Below are positions 54,512-64,000 of a DNA stretch of 64,000 nucleotides, piece after piece (the first letter of the stretch is position 1; each line of letters starts with the position of its first letter). Position numbers and translations under genes: made by a program. Origin of the DNA: Vreelandella neptunia. GTDB taxonomy: Bacteria > Pseudomonadota > Gammaproteobacteria > Pseudomonadales > Halomonadaceae. The stretch covers positions 620,001 to 684,000 of the forward strand of contig NZ_CP140255.1 of assembly GCF_034479615.1 (NCBI RefSeq), read 5' to 3'. The notes below the pieces were generated by a model. That model searched no databases. It saw nothing but the letters and a program-made list of their open reading frames with translations, and had not been told where the DNA came from.

Positions 54512-54547
54512 AACACCCGCCTTCTTGCCAGAAGGCGGGTGTTTCTG
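54512..54547 (+). terminator. Terminator after zipA
   Basis: AACACCCGCCTTC (54512-54524), loop TTGCCA, GAAGGCGGGTGTT (54531-54543), then TTCTGTT. Strong GC-rich stem; ligA therefore has its own promoter. Confidence 0.88.
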
Positions 54548-54618
54548 TTCAATAAGCTCTACTTTTAGACACGTTCTGTTTTATTTTTTTAGGCTCTGCG
54601 TTTTCGCTGCCGTTTTAG

Positions 54619-56660
<2,042 letters not shown>

Positions 56661-56661
<1 letters not shown>

Positions 56662-56936
56662 TGAGCCGTTTTATTGAAGTACCCGCCCGAATGCTGCCAC
56701 CGGACACCCTCAATGCCCTGCTGGAGGCGTTTGTGACCCGCCAGGGCTACGACACCACCGATACAACGGGCGAGGGCATGCACGGCTGGGTCGTCGAGCT
56801 GAAAAAGCAGCTTGAGCGCAATGAGCTGATTATCGCCCACGACCTTGAGCTAGAAATGACCGAAGTGATGACCCTGGCTCAGTGGCGTTCGTTTGGGCGC
56901 GATATCGCCGACGACGAGGAAGAGGGCGATATTTAA
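56661..56936 (+). CDS. yheU: YheU/UPF0270 family protein
   Basis: Conserved small acidic protein of about 91 aa, function unknown. FIEVPARMLPPDTLNALLEAFVTRQGYD (split over residues 4-31) is the family signature. The ATG is read from TAATG at the ligA stop, with GGAG at 56649-56652 ahead of it, so translation is coupled to ligA. The C-terminus is a run of Asp/Glu. Confidence 0.9.
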
Positions 56937-56998
56937 TAGTAATCAGCTATTTTGTGTCTCACGGTTCAGGATGAAGCCACTAAGCTATCTATTTTTTT

Positions 56999-57330
56999 GT
57001 GGGAGGGCACTACAGCGTTGTAAGGCTGGCAGTCTAAACGGTCGCGAGCTAAAGCTGCCTCTCACGGGTGCCGTTATCAGGCTGGCAGCTAATTGTGGGA
57101 GGGCGCTTCAGCGCGCGAAGGGTGTCGAAGACACCCTAGTGTTGTAAGGCTGGCAGCCTAAACGGTCGCGAGCTAAAGCTGCCTCCCACGGGTGCCGTTA
57201 TCAGGCTGGCAGTCTAAACGGTCGCGAGCTAAAGCTACCTCCCTCGGATGCAGTTATCAGGCTAGCAGCTAATTGTGGGAGGGCGCTTCAGCGCGCGAAA
57301 ATGGTTGCGAGCTAAAGCTGCTTCCCACCA
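56999..57330. repeat. REP-like palindromic repeat cluster 2
   Basis: At least seven copies of the same palindrome as in cluster 1, in alternating orientation: plus copies at about 56999-57018 (degenerate), 57093-57118 and 57273-57298; minus copies at about 57042-57066, 57165-57190, 57222-57245 and 57305-57330. The units are linked by a conserved spacer (TTATCAGGCTGGCAG and CTAAACGGTCGCGAGC), so the block is a tandem array of about 60-90 bp modules filling the space between convergent yheU and mnmC. Confidence 0.88.
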
Positions 57331-57352
57331 TAGCTATTAGCAGATTTGTTGA

Positions 57353-59362
57353 TTAAGCATTCTCACCGCGAATAATCCCACTAATAATCCGCCGCCCTGG
57401 GTGTAAATGGTCTACCAACGGTGCCTCTAGCGGCATTGGCTCATCGCAGATTCGTGAGGCGATTACCTCGGCACAGAGCGGCGCGCTGGCGAGCCCACGC
57501 GAGCCGTGGGCGGTGGATATCCACAGACCGGGATAATGCCTGCCAGGTGTCTCCGCCACGCGGGTGGCATCCTTGCTCAGCAGCGAATAATCCGTTCGCC
57601 ACGCTTCTGCTACCGGCACCGGCCCTGCGTAAGGGGTTTTGTCGGGGCTTGCTGCACGCACAGCTGCACGGCCTTTAAGATTGTCTGGGCTCAGCTCAAT
57701 GCCTGCCTGTTCCAATTCTTCTACCAGCGCCGGCAGCGTTTGGCGCAGCTCATCGATATTGCGCTGGTGGTCTTCAGCCGTGACATCAGTCGTCGCATTA
57801 TTGGGTACAAAGCTAGCGCCGAAGGTCAGCACACCATCTAGAGCTGGCGCCACATAGCCGCCAGCACAGACGACGTGTTTAGGGCCCGCCATCTCATCGG
57901 GTAGCGTTAGCTCGCTAATCTGACCGCGCACCGACTGCAGCGGTAACTCCGCCGTTTGTGTAAAGCGGTTAGCCAAATGGGCGCTGGCAATCACCACCTG
58001 ATCCGCCTCCAACGTGCTGCCATCAGCCAAGTTGAGCTGCCATCCGGTCTCTCGCTGGGTAAGGGAGCTAACCTCACCTTGCTGCAAGCTAATGCCTGCT
58101 TGGCTAAGCAAGTGCTCACACAGCGCCTTGGGCCTTACCCAGCCTGCCTGTGGATAATAAAGCCCGTGAGGTGCGCTGACGGTGATTGCCGCCGTCTCGG
58201 TTAACGCCGGGTTTTCCATGCTCGTGACGACTTCAGGTGGCAGCGGGTGTTGCTCGATAAAACGCTGCTGGCGGCGTGCCTCTTTATCGCTGCTTGCTAG
58301 CTGCACCACGCCGCAGGGCTGCCATAAGGTTTGGTTAGCGTGTTGTTGCGCCAGCCAGCGCTGGCTATACAGCAGCCCTGCGAGATAAACCCGGCTTTGG
58401 TGGTTGGTTTCGGCGGCGAGCTTTACATATAGCGCGCCCTGGCGGTTACCCGAACCGCCCGCACCGGGTGCTTCGCGCTCCACCACTGTCACTTTAATGC
58501 CCCGCCGTGCCAGCGCTGCCGCCACGCTGCTTCCCGCCAACCCGGCGCCGACTATCACAACGTGCTTGGCCGGTGCCGCAGGCGGTGGGGTAAACCAGGG
58601 CGTGGCCTGACGACGCTGATCCGTTGGCGGGGTTTCGATACTGCCCGCCAGCATTTCCCGCTTGCGACCATAGCCCGGCACTTTCTTCCAGCTAAAGCCC
58701 GCCGCTTTAAGGCCCCGCTTAACGATGCCTGCGCAGGTAAAGGTGGCGAAAGTTGCGCCGGGGCGTGAACGGGCGGCCATGGCGTTGAACAATTCAGGCT
58801 GCCACATATCGGGGTTTTTAGACGGCGCAAAGCCGTCTAAAAACCAGGCATCGACCTGGCCATCCAACTGCTCCAGGCGCTCGGTAGTATCGCCGAAATG
58901 CAGATCAAGGGTGACGCGATCGGTTAAGTGCAGGCGGTGAATGCCGCTCACCGCAGCGGGCCACTGGGCACACAGCGCCTGTGCATAAGTCGCCAGCGAG
59001 GGCCAGCTCGCCAATGCTTGTTCAAGGGCAGCTAGATCAAGGGGAAACTTCTCTGTGGATAACAGATGTAGCCGTGCACTGGGTGGCGCATGTTGCTCAA
59101 AACAGGCCCAGGCGCAGAGCATATTGAGCCCGGTACCAAAGCCGGTTTCGCCAATCACAAAGGGCCGCGCGGCTTCCCAGGCGGCAAAGCGTTCGGGTAG
59201 GTGGTTGGCACCTAGAAAAACATGTTCAGTCTCTGCGCGCCCGTCACCACGGGTGAAATAGATGTCATCAAACGCCGTTGCGTGGGGGGCGCCCTCGTTC
59301 CAGGTAAGGGTTGGCGTCGTTAATGCCGCAAGCGGTGGCAAAGCGTTTGAACGTTGGGTCAC
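57353..59362 (-). CDS. mnmC: Bifunctional tRNA 5-(methylaminomethyl)-2-thiouridine biosynthesis protein MnmC
   Basis: Completes mnm5s2U34: the C-terminal FAD domain removes the carboxymethyl group and the N-terminal domain methylates with SAM. 669 aa. N-terminal part (1 to about 255): GETGFGTGLNMLCAW SAM motif and WFLDGFAPSKNPDMW. C-terminal part: FAD Rossmann motif IVGAGLAGSSVAAALARRG (about 271-289) and the STAHGSRGLASAPLCAE region near the end. The start is GTG at 59362. Both domains look intact. Confidence 0.95.
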   Translation of the reverse strand: MTQRSNALPPLAALTTPTLTWNEGAPHATAFDDIYFTRGDGRAETEHVFLGANHLPERFAAWEAARPFVIGETGFGTGLNMLCAWACFEQHAPPSARLHLLSTEKFPLDLAALEQALASWPSLATYAQALCAQWPAAVSGIHRLHLTDRVTLDLHFGDTTERLEQLDGQVDAWFLDGFAPSKNPDMWQPELFNAMAARSRPGATFATFTCAGIVKRGLKAAGFSWKKVPGYGRKREMLAGSIETPPTDQRRQATPWFTPPPAAPAKHVVIVGAGLAGSSVAAALARRGIKVTVVEREAPGAGGSGNRQGALYVKLAAETNHQSRVYLAGLLYSQRWLAQQHANQTLWQPCGVVQLASSDKEARRQQRFIEQHPLPPEVVTSMENPALTETAAITVSAPHGLYYPQAGWVRPKALCEHLLSQAGISLQQGEVSSLTQRETGWQLNLADGSTLEADQVVIASAHLANRFTQTAELPLQSVRGQISELTLPDEMAGPKHVVCAGGYVAPALDGVLTFGASFVPNNATTDVTAEDHQRNIDELRQTLPALVEELEQAGIELSPDNLKGRAAVRAASPDKTPYAGPVPVAEAWRTDYSLLSKDATRVAETPGRHYPGLWISTAHGSRGLASAPLCAEVIASRICDEPMPLEAPLVDHLHPGRRIISGIIRGENA

Positions 59363-59520
59363 GCAGGTATCCGTATTGATGAACAGGTGGTTAAAAAATG
59401 ATCAATTTGTCAGCGCTGGCGTTATCTCTGGCTTAGCGCAAAGCGTCCGCCGGGTTTGCACAGAGTTTTCCACAGGCTCTGTGAAAAAGCCGGCGAACCC
59501 TCCACACTCGCCTATTGGCG

Positions 59521-59820
59521 TCAAGGCATAACTTTCTTGAACGGCTTAACAATTACCTTGGCATACACCCCTGCAATCATGTATGGGTCGGCGTCGGCCC
59601 AGGCCTGGGCATCTTCCAAGCTGCCGAATTCCGCCACTACCAAGCTGCCGGAAAACCCTGCATCACCAGGATTTTCAGCGTCGATGGCAGGGTGGGGGCC
59701 CGCCAATACCACGCGGCCTTCAGCGCGCAGTGCTTCCAGGCGCGCCAAGTGGTCGGGCCGAGCCGCCAAGCGACGCTCTAAGCTATTGGGTACATCTTCA
59801 CTCATAATGGCATACAGCAT
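59521..59820 (-). CDS. yciI: YciI family protein
   Basis: 99 aa, one ferredoxin-like YCII domain: [31 protein letters not shown] (split here) and the conserved HPAID and [30 protein letters not shown] blocks. Conserved His and Asp suggest a small active site, but its reaction is not known. GGAG lies about 11 bases before the ATG. Near-neighbours are RNase AM and YciO homologues, as in the E. coli yci region. Confidence 0.9.
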   Translation of the reverse strand: MLYAIMSEDVPNSLERRLAARPDHLARLEALRAEGRVVLAGPHPAIDAENPGDAGFSGSLVVAEFGSLEDAQAWADADPYMIAGVYAKVIVKPFKKVMP

Positions 59821-59964
59821 TTAGGGTTAACTCCTTGATAAGACGAGGATGCAAAGTAACCGTTAATTGACCGCACTGGCATAAGCGCGCACCATATCTT
59901 ACCCATTGCGAAGGGGTTATTCACAGCTGAAAAGCGCATTCTGACAAACTGGCCACACGGCGTC

Positions 59965-60885
59965 ATGCTTATGCCTCGACTTCCCACTACCTTTGATGCC
60001 GATCAGCGCTACCCAGTTGATTTGCACATGCACTCAACCGCTTCCGATGGCGCCTTATCGCCCACCGAGCTGGTAACCCTGTGTGCTGAACGCGGGCTGA
60101 CGCACATGTCGCTCACCGATCACGATACCATGGACGGCATTGAAGAAGCGGGCCACGCGGCGGAGCAAGCAGGGCTATGTCTTATCCCCGGCTGTGAGTT
60201 ATCCACACGCTGGCAGGGTGTCAATATCCATGTGGTGGCGCTGATGCCCGGTGGCTTACAGGGGCCAATGGTAGAAGGCCTGATTAAGCAGCGTGAAGCG
60301 CGGATTCAGCGTGCAGCTGTGATTGCCGAAAGGCTGGAAAAAGTCGGTTTATCCGACGCGCTTGAAAAAGCGCGCCTGCACGCAGGCAGTGATCGCCCGC
60401 TAGGCCGCCCGGACTTTGCCCGCGCGCTGGTGGCAGAAGGTGTGGTGCCGGACTGGGCCAGTGCCTTCAAGCGCTATTTGGGCAGCGGCAAAAAGGGCGA
60501 TGTTAAAGCTCACTGGCCGGAAATCAGCGAAGCGGTGGGCTGGATTGTCGATTCCGGAGGCGTCGCGGTCATTGCCCATCCACTGCGCCACGGCTTAACC
60601 CGGCGTAAGCGTGGCCTGTTGATGGATACCTTCCAGGCGGCGGGCGGCCAAGCGGTCGAACTGGTCAGCGGCCAGCAGAACCCAGATAGCACCCGCGACC
60701 TGGCGCGTCAGCTAGTGGAGCGCGACCTTTACGCCTCCATGGGCAGCGATTTTCACTTCCCTGGCAGTCATGTGGCCCCCGGTAGCATGAGCCTAGTGCC
60801 GCGCACGGCGGCGCCACCCATATGGCAGCATCCCCGGTTGGTTCACCTGCGCGATGCTCCGCCAGGTAGGCTGGAAGCGGAATGA
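59965..60885 (+). CDS. rnm: PHP-domain exonuclease, RNase AM (YciV/TrpH) family
   Basis: Predicted metal-dependent 5'-3' exonuclease; the E. coli homologue trims the 5' ends of rRNAs. 306 aa. PHP motifs: DLHMHSTASDGALSPTELV (about 19-37), SLTDHDTMDGIEEA, the PGCELSTRW segment, VIAHPLRHG and MGSDFHFPG supply the His/Asp/Glu metal ligands. The start at 59965 has no strong ribosome binding site; Met3 is an alternative. yciO follows after 56 bases. Confidence 0.92.
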   Translation: MLMPRLPTTFDADQRYPVDLHMHSTASDGALSPTELVTLCAERGLTHMSLTDHDTMDGIEEAGHAAEQAGLCLIPGCELSTRWQGVNIHVVALMPGGLQGPMVEGLIKQREARIQRAAVIAERLEKVGLSDALEKARLHAGSDRPLGRPDFARALVAEGVVPDWASAFKRYLGSGKKGDVKAHWPEISEAVGWIVDSGGVAVIAHPLRHGLTRRKRGLLMDTFQAAGGQAVELVSGQQNPDSTRDLARQLVERDLYASMGSDFHFPGSHVAPGSMSLVPRTAAPPIWQHPRLVHLRDAPPGRLEAE

Positions 60886-60941
60886 TTCGCTTAGCGCTTA
60901 AGCTATGCTGTATGAATAATGCCTACGGATAGGAGTAAGTA

Positions 60942-61565
60942 ATGAGTCAATATTTTCAGATTCACCCGGAAAACCCCCAGAAACGCCTCATCGACCAGGC
61001 GATTGCGATCATTCGTAAAGGCGGTGTGGTCGCGTACCCCACCGATTCTGGCTATGCCCTTGGCTGCCACCTGGGTGAGAAAAAAGCCATTGAGAAGATT
61101 AAGTGGATACGTTCGCTGGACGACAAGCACAACTTCACCCTGGTGTGCTCAGATCTTTCGGAAATTGGCACCTACGCCAAGGTGGATAACGATGTGTTCC
61201 GGTTGCTGAAAGCCCATACCCCAGGCCCTTACACCTATATTCTGGATGCTACATCAGAAGTACCGCGCCTGCTGCTGCATCCCAAGCGTCGCTCCATTGG
61301 CGTGCGTGTACCGGATCATCGCATTACCCACGCGTTACTGGCCGCCTTAGGCGAGCCGTTGATGAGCGTAACGTTGATTCCGGTAGGCGATGACCTGCCC
61401 ATGAACGATCCGGAAGAGATCCGCGAACGTTTTGGCGCCCACCTGGATGCGATTATCGACGGCGGCGCCTGCCATTTAGACCCCACCAGCGTCATCGACC
61501 TGCGCGAACTGCCGCCGAAAATCATCCGCGAAGGGCGCGGCGATATCTCTCCTTTCGTCGTTTAA
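60942..61565 (+). CDS. yciO: YciO family protein (Sua5/YrdC/YciO type)
   Basis: 207 aa with the YrdC-like dsRNA-binding fold: YPTDSGYALGCHLGEKKAIEKI (about 34-55), KHNFTLVCSDLSEI, TPGPYTYILDAT and RRSIGVRVPDH. It is the YciO branch; YrdC/TsaC makes threonylcarbamoyl-AMP for t6A, while YciO's own role is less certain. AGGAG at 60931-60935 precedes the ATG. Paired with the RNase AM gene as in E. coli. Confidence 0.92.
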   Translation: MSQYFQIHPENPQKRLIDQAIAIIRKGGVVAYPTDSGYALGCHLGEKKAIEKIKWIRSLDDKHNFTLVCSDLSEIGTYAKVDNDVFRLLKAHTPGPYTYILDATSEVPRLLLHPKRRSIGVRVPDHRITHALLAALGEPLMSVTLIPVGDDLPMNDPEEIRERFGAHLDAIIDGGACHLDPTSVIDLRELPPKIIREGRGDISPFVV

Positions 61566-61581
61566 AAGCACACTTCAAGGC

Positions 61582-61619
61582 AAATCCCCGGTTCCTAGTA
61601 TTAGCGAACGGGGGATTTT
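61582..61619 (+). terminator. Terminator after yciO
   Basis: AAATCCCC(G)GTTC at 61582-61594 pairs with GAAC(G)GGGGATTT at 61606-61618 around an 11-base loop; a short T run follows. Confidence 0.75.
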
Positions 61620-61702
61620 CTGACGTTTTAGTTATTTGATTGTTCAATGAAAATAAAATATGATCCTAACGGTTCTTTTCGATAATAAATCGTGATCCTT
61701 TA

Positions 61703-61727
61703 AGGCGAGGAATCGCCTCGTCTTTTT
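61703..61727 (+). terminator. Short hairpin with T run upstream of the phosphatase gene
   Basis: AGGCGA (61703-61708), GGAA tetraloop, TCGCCT (61713-61718), then CGTCTTTTT. It ends 16 bases before the ribosome binding site of the next gene, so it may be a second terminator of yciO or part of a leader. The GGA in the loop is also the form of site that CsrA binds. Confidence 0.5.
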
Positions 61728-61755
61728 GAGATTGCCCAGCCCAGGAGATCATTCA

Positions 61756-62532
61756 ATGACGATGCCATTCCCTTCTCGCCTCTGCACCCTTGCAGCCCTA
61801 GCCAGCCTTGCCGCTTTACCGCTGACCAGCCACGCGGATAGCGATGACGCAGAAATGTGTGCCCAGGAAGCCTATGCAATGGGCCTGCGCTATCAACAGC
61901 AGTCTGCTGAAGCCGCTGCTCTGCAGCGTCAGGGTTTTGCCCTCGCCACCTACCGGCTTGAAGATCAGATTGAGGCGCATGGCGGCAGTGACGACTTGGC
62001 GATCATTACCGACCTGGATGAAACGGTGCTGGACAATAGCCCGCTGTTGGTTCGCGACATGCAGGCATGCCACGACTACACCACCTGGGATACATGGAAG
62101 CATTGGGAACGTGAAGGCGAGCCGCGTTTAATGCCGGGGGCTAAAGCGTTCCTGGATTACGCGGATGAGCAGGGCGTGGCCATTTTTTATGTCTCTGATC
62201 GCTACCAGGAGAACGAGGCCGACACTATCGCCACCTTGGAAGCGCTAGAGCTGCCCCAGGTCTCTGAACAGAGCGTGATGTTGCTGGGGCCTGCCAAGGC
62301 GGAGCGCCGCGCGGAAGTGGTGGATAACCACACGCTGGTGATGCAGCTGGGTGATTCCCTTCACGATTTCGCAGGTGACTTCGCGGGCGCCGACCTTGAC
62401 CAGCAGCATGCGCTTGTGGAAGAGAATGCCGAGCGTTTTGGCAACGACTGGATCGTGTTCCCCAACGCTACCTATGGCGCCTGGAGCGAGGCTGAGTTAG
62501 ACGCCTGGGAAGCCCCGCACGAAGTGGAGTGA
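61756..62532 (+). CDS. Exported HAD-superfamily acid phosphatase/5'-nucleotidase, e(P4)-like
   Basis: 258 aa from the ATG at 61756, with AGGAGAT at 61743-61749. A signal peptide (to about LTSHA, residue 27) sends it to the periplasm. DDDD-type HAD motifs: IITDLDETVLDN with Asp86 and Asp88, FYVSDRYQ, and a late QLGDSLHDFAGDF. Members of this family (lipoprotein e(P4), class C acid phosphatase) dephosphorylate nucleotides such as NMN and AMP. Unlike e(P4), no lipobox Cys follows the signal peptide, so it is probably soluble. Convergent with the channel gene downstream. Confidence 0.9.
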   Translation: MTMPFPSRLCTLAALASLAALPLTSHADSDDAEMCAQEAYAMGLRYQQQSAEAAALQRQGFALATYRLEDQIEAHGGSDDLAIITDLDETVLDNSPLLVRDMQACHDYTTWDTWKHWEREGEPRLMPGAKAFLDYADEQGVAIFYVSDRYQENEADTIATLEALELPQVSEQSVMLLGPAKAERRAEVVDNHTLVMQLGDSLHDFAGDFAGADLDQQHALVEENAERFGNDWIVFPNATYGAWSEAELDAWEAPHEVE

Positions 62533-62580
62533 TCGATTAAGTAACTACTCCGTTCCGCGCCCCTGGTTTGGCTATCTAGT

Positions 62581-63468
62581 TTAGCTGTCCTGGGGCGCAT
62601 TTTTGTCGACGTCTTTTTTGCGCGGGTCTTCGCTGTCTTCGTCTAACCAAGTGCCGCAGCGCAGGCAGTAGCGGGCGCGTTTTTCATGGCGTTCGTGACC
62701 GCAGCCGGGGCAGGCTTCTTCTGAGTAACGCTCTTCACGGATCGAGCGAATCACCTGAGCGGAGAATACCCCCGTAGGCACGGCAATGATTGAGTAGCCG
62801 AGCAGCATCAGAATCACGGTAATGGATTTGCCCAGCGAGGTAGCAGGCACAATGTCGCCGTAGCCGACGGTGGTCATGCTGACGATAGCCCAGTACATGG
62901 ACATGGGAATACTGGTAAAGCCCGCCTCGGGAGACTCTATGGTGTACATCAAGGCTGCGAAAAGCGTGATGACCATCAAGATGGCGCTAAAGAATAGCAG
63001 AATCTGACGCAGACTCCGTTTGAGTGCATCCAGCAGCAGTCGCGCTTCGCCGACAAACTCCATCAGGCGCAGAATACGAAAAATACGCAGTACCCGCAGC
63101 AGACGAACAATCACCAGTCCGTGGGCACCGGGTACCAAAAGCACTAGCCATGTGGGCAGCACGGCAATCAGATCGACGATCCCGTAAAAGCTTCTTAAAT
63201 AGAGCGTTGGCTTTTCCAGGCAGTAGATACGTAGCGCCAGTTCAATGGTGAAAAGCAGCGTAAACGTCCATTCAAGGTAGAAAAACACTTCACCATAGCG
63301 TTCGTCATAACTCTTGATACTGTCCAACATTATGACCGTGACACTCATCAGAATGGCCACGATCAAGGCGATATCAAACGCTTTTGCCCCCGGCGTGTCA
63401 GACTCAAAGATGATATGAAATAGGCGGGTGCGTAGGCCTTCTGCACCGGGTGTTGGGTGAAAATTCAT
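62581..63468 (-). CDS. Voltage-gated potassium channel with C-terminal zinc ribbon
   Basis: 295 aa, six membrane segments. S4 carries regularly spaced arginines (VRLLRVLRIFRILRLMEF, about 121-138), the pore has the K+ filter T200-V-G-Y-G-D205, followed by S6. The cytoplasmic tail ends in a four-cysteine knuckle, C253PGC256 and C268LRC271, resembling a zinc ribbon, and then an acidic, lysine-containing end. Classified widely as an ion transporter/Kv-like family. A role in K+ flux during osmotic change is plausible but not shown. Confidence 0.93.
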   Translation of the reverse strand: MNFHPTPGAEGLRTRLFHIIFESDTPGAKAFDIALIVAILMSVTVIMLDSIKSYDERYGEVFFYLEWTFTLLFTIELALRIYCLEKPTLYLRSFYGIVDLIAVLPTWLVLLVPGAHGLVIVRLLRVLRIFRILRLMEFVGEARLLLDALKRSLRQILLFFSAILMVITLFAALMYTIESPEAGFTSIPMSMYWAIVSMTTVGYGDIVPATSLGKSITVILMLLGYSIIAVPTGVFSAQVIRSIREERYSEEACPGCGHERHEKRARYCLRCGTWLDEDSEDPRKKDVDKNAPQDS

Positions 63469-63519
63469 CGCATCATCCTGAAGTGAGCCTCAATGCTGTT
63501 CTAAAAAGGGTGTTAAACG

Positions 63520-64000
63520 CTAGCGTAGCGCGGTTTGGTACGCCAAGCGATGGGCGAGTGCCAATGCCGCTTTACCGTAGGCCTCCTTGGGCTGGCCGTG
63601 CGCATCGAGCGCGCCAGAAAGCGCCTGAGCATAAGCGCGTGCGGTGGCATCCAGTTCGGGGTGCTCGGCGAGGGTGGCCAGCGCCTGCTGAGCATCGTTT
63701 AGAAAACTGGCTTGTTGGCTGTCGTGGTAGGCGTCCAGCGCCAGCGTGGCACGGTGGAGCCACTCCGCCGGGGAGTGCGCTTCGGGGAGAGGCCAGTGTC
63801 GGGTGCTAAGCGCGTTACCACGGGCCGCTTTGCTACTGTCCGAGGGCCGTAGCGGCACCTGTTCAGCCAGGGTTAATGCCAGCGCCCACAGTGCTTCAGG
63901 CTCGCCGCCTTTTAATTCGAGCTCTGCTTCGCGTATCGGCGTGCGGTAGCCACCGCTAATAATTTCGCCTTCATCCAATACCAGCTCGATATGGCTCTCC
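63520..64000 (-). CDS. CYTH-domain protein, 3' part (inorganic triphosphatase-like), cut by window end
   Basis: The frame is open from the right edge of the window (…ESHIELVLDEGEI) to a stop at 63520, about 160 codons. The visible N-terminal part matches the end of a CYTH tunnel domain of the YgiF type: LDEGEIISGGYRTPIREAELELKGGEPEALWALALTLAEQ and RPSDSSKAARGNAL (here only key parts quoted). The rest is a short alpha-helical tail, perhaps a reduced or diverged CHAD-like region. The family binds triphosphate with Mg2+ or Mn2+. The start and the catalytic ExExK motif lie beyond the window. Confidence 0.75.
   Translation of the reverse strand, partial: ESHIELVLDEGEIISGGYRTPIREAELELKGGEPEALWALALTLAEQVPLRPSDSSKAARGNALSTRHWPLPEAHSPAEWLHRATLALDAYHDSQQASFLNDAQQALATLAEHPELDATARAYAQALSGALDAHGQPKEAYGKAALALAHRLAYQTALR

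Noticed and set aside
56999..57330. CRISPR array or integron attC sites
   Set aside because: Units are inverted relative to each other, spacers are themselves repeated, and no integrase or cas gene is near.

Overview
The window looks like core chromosome of a moderately halophilic gammaproteobacterium. The best fit is the Halomonadaceae (Halomonas or a close relative). This is an inference from Pseudomonas-like gene order, moderately high GC, acidic protein surfaces, a TAXI-type TRAP transporter and a sodium-pumping oxaloacetate decarboxylase; no rRNA or other marker in the window settles it. Nearly all genes are intact housekeeping genes. I see no prophage, CRISPR array or complete insertion sequence.

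Layout. (1) 1-3.6 kb: TAXI-TRAP uptake operon (binding protein, DUF1850 protein, fused permease). (2) 3.7-13 kb: mrcA/ponA (minus strand), divergent from pilMNOPQ-aroK-aroB. (3) 13.5-19.4 kb: gltBD glutamate synthase; the SPOR-domain gene that often lies between aroB and gltB is absent. (4) 19.4-23.8 kb: a REP-like repeat cluster, then pyrG-kdsA-eno. (5) 23.8-24.3 kb: a GacA-type upstream activating site and a GGA-rich small RNA of the RsmZ/CsrB type beside fdxA. (6) 24.3-34.4 kb: fdxA and mutS (minus strand), pncC, recA (with a LexA box), recX, alaS, lysC and csrA. (7) 34.5-35.0 kb: tRNA-Ser(GCU) and two identical tRNA-Arg(ACG) genes. (8) 35.1-39.9 kb: dusC (minus strand) and the oadGAB sodium pump. 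(9) 39.9-40.98 kb: a two-gene minus-strand unit behind tandem LexA boxes, encoding a UmuD/LexA-type S24 domain without its catalytic Ser/Lys dyad, followed by yigZ. (10) 41.1-48.5 kb: complete system I cytochrome c maturation set ccmABCDEFGHI, with ccmA and ccmB separated by a hairpin repeat. (11) 48.5-57 kb: smc, an unusually long zipA, ligA and yheU, then a second, denser REP-like cluster. (12) 57.3-64 kb: mnmC, a YciI-family gene, an RNase AM-type PHP gene, yciO, a periplasmic HAD phosphatase, a voltage-gated K+ channel with a C-terminal zinc ribbon, and the 3' part of a CYTH-domain gene cut by the window end.

Two regulatory circuits can be read from the DNA. In the Gac/Rsm circuit, the predicted GacA-activated decoy RNA and its protein target CsrA are both encoded here, about 10 kb apart. 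In the SOS circuit, LexA boxes precede recA(-recX) and the small dead-S24/yigZ unit. The SOS-controlled pseudo-peptidase and the RsmZ-like RNA are the least routine items.
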